A stretch of DNA of 5,374 nt from Clostridiales bacterium. GTDB taxonomy: Bacteria > Bacillota > Clostridia > Oscillospirales > Acutalibacteraceae. The stretch lies in the NCBI GenBank assembly GCA_021200075.1, contig JAJQGZ010000156.1, positions 1-5,374 of the forward strand. The letters are read 5' to 3'. The notes beneath the pieces are model-generated. The model did not search any database and was not told where the DNA came from. It saw only the letters and a program-made list of their open reading frames with translations. Shown in pieces: positions 1 to 5,374 of this stretch. Numbering within the stretch: the first letter of the stretch is position 1; every line of letters starts with the position of its first letter. The position numbers and the translations under genes were made by a program.

Positions 1-53
1 CCGGAAACGGTGGAATATTTATATCCCTGTGCCTTGAGCGAATCAAGCATTTT
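1..53 (-). pseudogene. rpoC: Continuation of rpoC beyond the in-frame stop (fragment)
   Basis: Read on the minus strand in the same frame as the upstream rpoC codons, these bases encode KMLDSLKAQGYKYSTVS, followed by two bases (GG) that would begin a Gly codon. This matches the family pattern LD-x-(I/L)K-x-x-G-(F/Y)-K-(F/Y)-S-T that follows the HGTTKTA-type helix in clostridial and bacillar beta-prime. The spacing from C618 of the upstream part to the LD pair equals that in normal family members as I recall them, so nothing is missing in net length. An ATG lies at 48-50, one codon after the stop, but no Shine-Dalgarno sequence is visible before it. The piece is best treated as part of the same rpoC gene, cut off by the window edge. 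Confidence 0.85.
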
Positions 54-56
54 CTA
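54..56 (-). other. In-frame TAG stop codon inside rpoC
   Basis: The plus-strand bases cta read as TAG in the rpoC frame, at a position where family members usually have Ala (the A of the KTA motif). Together with the neighbouring Val in place of the conserved Gly, the damaged stretch is about codons 622-628 (positions 54-74). Homology is good on both sides in the same frame. Confidence 0.9.
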
Positions 57-1937
57 TGCGATTGAAACGACGTGAATATTGATACATTTTTCTACAATTT
101 GACCGAGCTGTTTTTTCTTGACAACAAACGAAACTTCAAGCTCAAAATCATTAGCCGGATCGTTCCTGTCAACAAATCCGAGATCCTGCGGAACAGGCTT
201 ATTGAAGATTACACGACCGATTGTGGTCTTAACAAGCTTTGACTTTTTAACACCGTCAATTTCCTTTGTGAATCGGATAAGACATTCGGAATGAAGTCCG
301 AGAGAACCCTCCTGATAAGCCATCATAGCCTCGTCGGTGTCTCGGTAAATTTTATATTTTGTAACCTCTTTACCGTCTATAGTTTCGGTATACGGACAGC
401 CGGGTTCGCCCTCTTTTATTATAGTGAGGTAATATGAACCGATAACCATATCCTGAGTAGGAACGGTAACGGGCTTGCCGTCAGACGGTTTAAGAATGTT
501 ATTGGAAGCAAGCATTAAGATTCTTGCCTCTGCCTGGGCCTCGGCGGAAAGTGGAACATGGACAGCCATCTGGTCGCCGTCAAAGTCGGCGTTAAATGCG
601 GTACAGGCAAGCGGAGGAAGCTTGATAGCCTTACCCTCAACGAGTACGGGTTCAAATGCCTGAATACCGAGACGGTGAAGCGTGGGCGCACGGTTCAAAA
701 GAACCGGATGATCCTTAATTACAACCTCAAGGCAATCCCATACTGCCGGATTATCCGCCTTTTCGACCATTTTCCTTGCCGATTTAATATTGGAGGCGCT
801 GCCTGTTTCAACAAGCCGTTTCATAACAAATGGCTTGAAAAGTTCTATAGCCATCTCCTTGGGAAGACCGCACTGATGCATTTTAAGCTCGGGGCCGACA
901 ACGATAACCGAACGGCCGGAATAGTCAACACGCTTGCCGAGCAAATTCTGACGGAAACGACCCTGCTTACCCTTGAGCATATCGGAAAGGGATTTAAGCG
1001 GTCTGTTATTAGACCCGGTAACGGGTCTTCCTCTTCTGCCGTTATCTATAAGTGCGTCAACGGATTCCTGAAGCATTCTCTTTTCGTTGCGAACGATTAT
1101 TTCCGGCGCACCGAGTTCAAGAAGCCTTTTAAGACGATTATTCCTGTTGATAACACGGCGGTATAAATCGTTGAGGTCGGAAGTTGCGAACCTGCCACCG
1201 TCAAGCTGAACCATAGGACGGATATCCGGAGGAATTACCGGTATTGCATCAAGTATCATCCACTCAAGCTTGTTACCGCTTGTATAGAAAGCGTCGACTA
1301 CATCAAGTCTTTTGAGCAGACGAACTCTTTTTTGACCGGTAGCGCCGTCAAGCTCAGCCGTAAGCTCAGCCTTGAGCTGTGCAACATCTATATCCTGCAA
1401 AAGCTTTTTAATTGCTTCTGCGCCCATACCTGCTTCAAAATCGTCCTCGTATCTTTCCCTCATCTCGGCATACTCTTTTTCATTGAGTATCTGCTTCTTT
1501 TCAAGAGGGGTATCGCCGGGGTCGGTAACGATATAAAGTGCAAAGTACAATACCTTTTCCAAATACCTCGGGCTGATGTCAAGCACAAGACCGAGACGGC
1601 TCGGTATACCTTTAAAATACCATATATGAGATATGGGAGCGGCAAGCTCGATATGCCCCATACGCTCACGGCGAACCTTTGATTTTGTTATCTCAACTCC
1701 GCAACGCTCGCATATTTTGCCCTTATAGCGTACTCTTTTATATTTTCCGCAATGGCACTCCCAGTCCTTCATAGGGCCGAAAATACGCTCACAGAAAAGA
1801 CCGCCACGCTCCGGTTTCAGCGTTCTGTAATTTATTGTTTCGGGCTTTGTTACCTCGCCGTAAGACCATTCACGGATTTGTTCGGGAGAGGCAAGACCGA
1901 TTTTTATAGAACTGAATTCATTTTCGTAATTATCCAT
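54..1937 (-). CDS. rpoC: RNA polymerase beta-prime subunit, N-terminal part, ending at an in-frame TAG
   Basis: Beta-prime subunit of RNA polymerase, carrying the catalytic magnesium. The 627 codons cover about the first half of a normal beta-prime (about 1,200 residues in Firmicutes). The start MDNYENEFSSIKIGLASPEQ matches the family N-terminus and is preceded by AAGGAG. Zinc-binding cysteines are C61, C63, C76 and C79. The clamp helices that bind sigma lie at about 249-300 (RFATSDLNDLYRRVINRNNR), followed by the rudder and switch 2 (about 299-345, including GKQGRFRQNLLGKRVDYSGR). The catalytic loop NADFDGD is at 449-455, with D451, D453 and D455 holding the magnesium. Bridge helix, trigger loop and the second zinc site would lie beyond the window. 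The frame stops at TAG (54-56), yet beta-prime homology resumes in the same frame right after it. The last six residues (VVSIA preceded by H) fit the family poorly: a conserved Gly after the His is replaced by Val. I read this as one rpoC gene with an error or lesion, not a true C-terminus. Confidence 0.95.
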   Translation of the reverse strand: MDNYENEFSSIKIGLASPEQIREWSYGEVTKPETINYRTLKPERGGLFCERIFGPMKDWECHCGKYKRVRYKGKICERCGVEITKSKVRRERMGHIELAAPISHIWYFKGIPSRLGLVLDISPRYLEKVLYFALYIVTDPGDTPLEKKQILNEKEYAEMRERYEDDFEAGMGAEAIKKLLQDIDVAQLKAELTAELDGATGQKRVRLLKRLDVVDAFYTSGNKLEWMILDAIPVIPPDIRPMVQLDGGRFATSDLNDLYRRVINRNNRLKRLLELGAPEIIVRNEKRMLQESVDALIDNGRRGRPVTGSNNRPLKSLSDMLKGKQGRFRQNLLGKRVDYSGRSVIVVGPELKMHQCGLPKEMAIELFKPFVMKRLVETGSASNIKSARKMVEKADNPAVWDCLEVVIKDHPVLLNRAPTLHRLGIQAFEPVLVEGKAIKLPPLACTAFNADFDGDQMAVHVPLSAEAQAEARILMLASNNILKPSDGKPVTVPTQDMVIGSYYLTIIKEGEPGCPYTETIDGKEVTKYKIYRDTDEAMMAYQEGSLGLHSECLIRFTKEIDGVKKSKLVKTTIGRVIFNKPVPQDLGFVDRNDPANDFELEVSFVVKKKQLGQIVEKCINIHVVSIA

Positions 1938-1988
1938 ATTGGAAGCGCTCCTTACTGTAAATGTTGGAAATTAATAAACTGTAACGAA
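1938..1988 (-). other. rpoB-rpoC intergenic spacer
   Basis: A 51-base, mostly AT-rich gap between the rpoB TAA and the rpoC ATG. Apart from the rpoC ribosome binding site I see no inverted repeat with a T-run and no convincing promoter boxes, consistent with one rpoBC transcript. Confidence 0.8.
1948..1953 (-). promoter_or_regulatory. Ribosome binding site of rpoC (AAGGAG)
   Basis: The minus strand reads AAGGAG followed by ten bases (CGCTTCCAAT) and then the ATG at 1937. This strong Shine-Dalgarno match supports the chosen rpoC start. Confidence 0.85.
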
Positions 1989-4900
1989 TTATTCATTGAT
2001 TTCGGCATTGTCGGAGAATGAATCATCTTCAAAATCCCCGTCGCTTTCATCGCCGTAATCATCAATGTCCGCATCCTCAGAATCGGACGCAAACAAATCG
2101 GAATATTCATCATTAGGGGCATTCTGACCTTCTCCATCGCCGTCTTCGTCCGTATGTTCAACGGCAAAGCCCTCGGTATTCTCGTCAAAATCATTGACGG
2201 TCGTGAAAGCCTTGTTGTCAACACTCTGGAAGTTCATTCCGTCTTCAAGATCCTGCTTGAGTTCAACCTCATTGCCGTTTTTGTCAAGAACCTTGGTATC
2301 CAAGCCGAGAGTCTGAAGCTCTTTAAACAGAACCTTAAATGATTCCGGTGTGCCGGCATTGGGAATATTCTCGCCCTTAACAATAGATTCATAGGTATGA
2401 ACACGACCAACAACATCATCTGATTTAACCGTCATAATTTCCTGAAGAGTGTATGCGGCACCGTATGCTTCAAGTGCCCAAACCTCCATTTCACCGAAAC
2501 GCTGACCGCCGAACTGAGCTTTACCGCCGAGCGGTTGCTGTGTTACAAGGCTGTACGGGCCTGTGGAACGGGCGTGAATCTTATCGTCAACAAGATGGTG
2601 AAGCTTGAGGAAATACATATATCCGACAGTTATTCTGTTATCAAACTTTTCTCCTGTACGACCGTCTATAAGCTCTGTCTTGCCGTCGTAAACTTTATTT
2701 CCGTTTTCGTCAACATAATATCCTATATCGGCAAGCTCAAGACATTTCCTGATGTCCTGCTCGTGAGCGCCATCGAATACCGGAGTCATCATCTTCCAGC
2801 CGAGAGCCTTTGCGGCATAGCCGAGATGAACCTCAAGCACCTGACCGATGTTCATACGAGACGGAACGCCAAGGGGATTAAGAACAATATCGAGCGGTCT
2901 TCCGTCCGGCAAGAATGGCATATCCTCCTGCGGAAGTATCCTTGATACAACGCCCTTGTTACCGTGACGACCCGCCATTTTATCGCCGACCTGGATTTTA
3001 CGCTTTTGAGCAATATAAACTCTTACAACTTTATTAACACCGGGTGAAAGCTCGTCGCTGTTGGCTCTTGTAAAGGTCTGAACATCGACAACGATACCGT
3101 ATTCGCCGTGAGGAATACGCATTGAGGTATCTCTTACCTCTCTTGCTTTTTCACCGAAAATAGCTCTGAGAAGCCTCTCCTCGGCGGTAAGCTCGGTTTC
3201 GCCCTTAGGAGTTACCTTGCCGACAAGAATATCGCCGGAGCGAACCTCTGCGCCTACACGGATAACGCCGAACTCGTCAATATCTTTAAGTGCATCCTCG
3301 CCGATATTAGGAATATCTCTTGTTGTCTCCTCCGGCCCAAGCTTGGTATCCCTCGCTTCAACCTCGTGTTCAACAACATGGATTGATGTGTAAACATCAT
3401 CTCTTATTAACTTTTCATTTATAAGAACAGCATCCTCGTAGTTATAACCCTCCCAGGTCATAAATCCGATAAGAGCGTTTTTACCGAGCGAAATTTCGCC
3501 GTTTGCGGTTGCGGGGCCGTCGGCAATAACCTGTCCGTCCTCTATCTTTTCGTGAAGAGATACGATAGGACGCTGGTTAATACAGGTGCCTTGGTTTGAA
3601 CCTGCAAACTTAACAAGCTCGTATTTATCAACTCTGCCTGATTTTGTGGTAATCTCCACGGTATCGGCATCAACGGCGGAAACCATTCCGCCCTCTTTGG
3701 CAATAACTACAACGCCCGAGTCATAAGCCGCTTTATATTCCATACCGGTGCCGACAACAGGGGCTTCGGTTTTAAGAAGCGGAACTGCCTGACGCTGCAT
3801 ATTAGCACCCATAAGAGCACGGTTGGCGTCGTCGTTTTCAAGAAACGGGATCATAGCGGTTGCGACAGAAACTACCATCTTGGGCGATACATCCATATAA
3901 TCTACCCTTGACGGAGGAAGCGTAAGAAATTCGTCACGATAACGGCAGGTAACTTTTGTATTTGCAAATCTTCCCTGCTCGTCGAGCGGTTCGTTCGCTT
4001 GAGCGACAATATACCTGTCCTCAATATCGGCGGTCATATATACAACCTCGTCGGTAACGACGCCGGTTTCCTTATCAACCTTTCTATAAGGAGCCTCGAT
4101 AAAGCCATATTCATTAAGACGGCTGTAGCAGGCAAGGTAGGAGATAAGACCGATGTTGGGGCCTTCGGGAGTTTCTATGGGACACATACGGCCGTAATGG
4201 GTGTAGTGAACATCTCGAACCTCGAATCCTGCACGGTCTCTTGAAAGACCGCCGGGGCCGAGTGCGGAAAGTCTGCGCTTATGCGTAAGCTCTGCAAGAG
4301 GGTTATTTTGATCCATAAACTGCGAAAGCGGAGACGAACCGAAAAATTCCCTGATTGCCGCAACAACGGGACGGATATTGATAAGTACCTGCGGAGTTAT
4401 CTCGCCGTCGTCGTCCTGAGCCTGAAGCGCCATCCTTTCACGGACAACTCTTTCTATTCTTGTAAATCCGATACGGAATTGATTTTGAAGAAGCTCGCCT
4501 ACGGCTCTTATCCTACGGTTACCGAGATGGTCAATATCATCGAGAGAGCCGACACCGAAAGCAAGATTTATAAGATATGATACGGAAGCGAAGATATCGT
4601 CAACCGTTATATGCTTGGGAATAAGATCATCGGCGTGAATTTCAATTTCCTCTCTGAGAGCCTTTTCGTCATCGCCGCATTTTTCAAGCAAATCCGCAAG
4701 AACTCGGTAGGAAACCTTTTCCTTTATGCCGTATTCGGAGCAGTCGAAGTCAACGAATTTATTTATATCGACCATACCGTTGGAAACAATTTTAATTTCT
4801 CTGCCGTCAACATCTATAAATGCGAACATTACACCGGCGTTTTCGATTTCAATCGCTTTTTCTTCCGAAATCTTTTCCCCTGCGTCTGCAAGAAATTCGC

Positions 4901-5374
4901 CCTGCGGAGATATAATCGGCTGAGTAAGAGTTTGGTCTTTTAACCTGTCGCTTAAAGCGAGCTTTTTGTTATATTTATATCTGCCGACTCTTGAAAGGTC
5001 ATATCTGTGCGGATCAAAGAAAAGACCGTCGATATGTGCCTGAGCCGTTTCAAGCGTGGGAGGTTCGCCGGGACGAAGCTTTTTGTAAACCTCAAGAAGA
5101 GCCTCCTCCTGATTTTTGGTGGTATCCTTTTCTATTGTGGCAAGGATTCTTTCGTCCTCGCCGAAGAAGTCGATTATCTGTTGATCAGTACCGAGACCGA
5201 GCGCACGAAGAAATGTGGTAATATAAATCTTTCTGTTCTTATCAATACGAACATAGAAAAGATCGTTTGCGTCGGTTTCGTATTCAAGCCAGGCAGGTCT
5301 GTTCGTTATAACGGTATTGTTGAAAAGCTCCTTACCTGTCTTGTCGTGATCCATATGGTAGTAAACACCCGGAG
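1989..5374 (-). CDS. rpoB: RNA polymerase beta subunit, 5'-truncated by window end
   Basis: Beta subunit of the transcribing core RNA polymerase; with beta-prime it forms the active-centre cleft and binds DNA, RNA and sigma. The frame is open to the window edge. The first in-frame Met is at 5354, but PGVYYH is encoded just upstream, the conserved lobe motif SPGVYY, so that Met is internal and about 140 N-terminal residues are missing. Counting from that Met: rifampicin-region segment 339-370 (GSSPLSQFMDQNNPL onward), YNYED 637-641 with the conserved Glu-Asp pair at the active centre, flap tip 723-740 (TAEERLLRAIFGEKAREV), GDKMAGRHGNKG from 790 with K792 and K800 matching E. coli K1065 and K1073, KIHAR with H927 matching E. 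coli H1237, then the C-terminal clamp segment through MTVKSDDVVGR (975-984). The large E. coli inserts are absent, as in Firmicutes. The last 68 residues form an acidic tail. The gene ends in TAA, 51 bases before rpoC, and no frameshift was seen. Confidence 0.98.
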   Translation of the reverse strand, partial: PGVYYHMDHDKTGKELFNNTVITNRPAWLEYETDANDLFYVRIDKNRKIYITTFLRALGLGTDQQIIDFFGEDERILATIEKDTTKNQEEALLEVYKKLRPGEPPTLETAQAHIDGLFFDPHRYDLSRVGRYKYNKKLALSDRLKDQTLTQPIISPQGEFLADAGEKISEEKAIEIENAGVMFAFIDVDGREIKIVSNGMVDINKFVDFDCSEYGIKEKVSYRVLADLLEKCGDDEKALREEIEIHADDLIPKHITVDDIFASVSYLINLAFGVGSLDDIDHLGNRRIRAVGELLQNQFRIGFTRIERVVRERMALQAQDDDGEITPQVLINIRPVVAAIREFFGSSPLSQFMDQNNPLAELTHKRRLSALGPGGLSRDRAGFEVRDVHYTHYGRMCPIETPEGPNIGLISYLACYSRLNEYGFIEAPYRKVDKETGVVTDEVVYMTADIEDRYIVAQANEPLDEQGRFANTKVTCRYRDEFLTLPPSRVDYMDVSPKMVVSVATAMIPFLENDDANRALMGANMQRQAVPLLKTEAPVVGTGMEYKAAYDSGVVVIAKEGGMVSAVDADTVEITTKSGRVDKYELVKFAGSNQGTCINQRPIVSLHEKIEDGQVIADGPATANGEISLGKNALIGFMTWEGYNYEDAVLINEKLIRDDVYTSIHVVEHEVEARDTKLGPEETTRDIPNIGEDALKDIDEFGVIRVGAEVRSGDILVGKVTPKGETELTAEERLLRAIFGEKAREVRDTSMRIPHGEYGIVVDVQTFTRANSDELSPGVNKVVRVYIAQKRKIQVGDKMAGRHGNKGVVSRILPQEDMPFLPDGRPLDIVLNPLGVPSRMNIGQVLEVHLGYAAKALGWKMMTPVFDGAHEQDIRKCLELADIGYYVDENGNKVYDGKTELIDGRTGEKFDNRITVGYMYFLKLHHLVDDKIHARSTGPYSLVTQQPLGGKAQFGGQRFGEMEVWALEAYGAAYTLQEIMTVKSDDVVGRVHTYESIVKGENIPNAGTPESFKVLFKELQTLGLDTKVLDKNGNEVELKQDLEDGMNFQSVDNKAFTTVNDFDENTEGFAVEHTDEDGDGEGQNAPNDEYSDLFASDSEDADIDDYGDESDGDFEDDSFSDNAEINE
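1992..2195 (-). other. Acidic low-complexity C-terminal tail of RpoB
   Basis: The last 68 residues of beta (from NDFDENTEGF to DNAEINE) contain 29 Asp or Glu and no Lys or Arg. They follow the conserved C-terminal core, which ends near LDKNGNEVELKQDLEDG. The tail is rich in Asp, Ser and Gly and is probably disordered. Its length and composition vary in the family; acidic beta tails occur in other Clostridia as far as I recall. No known domain is visible in it. Confidence 0.8.
4260..4340 (-). other. Rifampicin-resistance-determining region of rpoB
   Basis: This encodes the segment equivalent to E. coli beta 507-533, reading GSSPLSQFMDQNNPL and then AELTHKRRLSAL. The main resistance positions carry the sensitive residues: L511, Q513, D516, N518, H526, R529, S531 and L533 (E. 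coli numbering). Position 522 is Ala instead of Ser, which is common in Firmicutes. Confidence 0.9.

Noticed and set aside
558..1166. Long open frame (202 codons) on the plus strand antisense to rpoC
   Set aside because: It lies wholly opposite conserved rpoC codons, its translation has no recognisable motif, and no ribosome binding site was noted. It is a shadow of the coding strand's codon pattern.
1938..1988. Possible terminator or promoter between rpoB and rpoC
   Set aside because: No stable hairpin followed by a T-run and no paired -35/-10 boxes could be made out in the 51 bases. Only the Shine-Dalgarno sequence is supported.
1952..2224. 90-codon minus-strand frame over the end of rpoB and the spacer
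   Set aside because: It overlaps the acidic tail of rpoB in another frame. Its low-complexity, Met- and Ile-rich product comes from shifted GAT/GAA-rich codons, and it would be almost wholly contained in rpoB and its spacer.
2535..2945. 136-codon plus-strand open frame antisense to rpoB
   Set aside because: It sits opposite the highly conserved C-terminal core of beta, and its product resembles no known family. The other plus-strand frames opposite rpoB and rpoC are rejected for the same reason.
5352..5354. ATG as the start of rpoB
   Set aside because: Conserved beta sequence (PGVYYH) continues upstream in frame to the window edge, and over a hundred N-terminal residues of the family would be missing, so this Met is internal.

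Overview
The window is a fragment of the bacterial RNA polymerase core operon. Two genes are read on the minus strand, in the order rpoB (window positions 5374 to 1989) then rpoC (1937 to 1). Both run off the window: rpoB lacks its N-terminal coding part, about 140 codons judged from Bacillus numbering, and rpoC lacks roughly its second half.

Both proteins look like those of Clostridia (Bacillota), probably an uncultured gut-type lineage near the Oscillospirales/Ruminococcaceae. Beta lacks the large lineage inserts of Proteobacteria. The beta-prime N-terminal half has the Firmicutes-type clamp region and a four-cysteine zinc site. The linker after the active site reads QDLGFVDR, a clostridial-looking form. 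GC content is in the mid-40s percent in the few lines I counted. The placement comes from remembered family sequences, not from a search.

Layout: 1989-5374 holds rpoB from the PGVYY motif to its TAA stop, including the rifampicin pocket, flap tip, active-site lysines and an unusually acidic C-terminal tail. Positions 1938-1988 are a 51-base spacer with a Shine-Dalgarno sequence for rpoC and no visible terminator, so the genes are probably co-transcribed. Positions 54-1937 hold rpoC from its start through the NADFDGD catalytic loop to an in-frame TAG at 54-56. Positions 1-53 continue recognisable beta-prime sequence in the same frame after that stop.

The two products form the two halves of the polymerase active-centre cleft. 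There is no sign of a novel system, mobile element, CRISPR array or RNA gene. The one real anomaly is the in-frame stop in rpoC, most likely a sequencing or assembly error near the end of the fragment. Lesser points are the acidic beta tail and residues bearing on antibiotic response.
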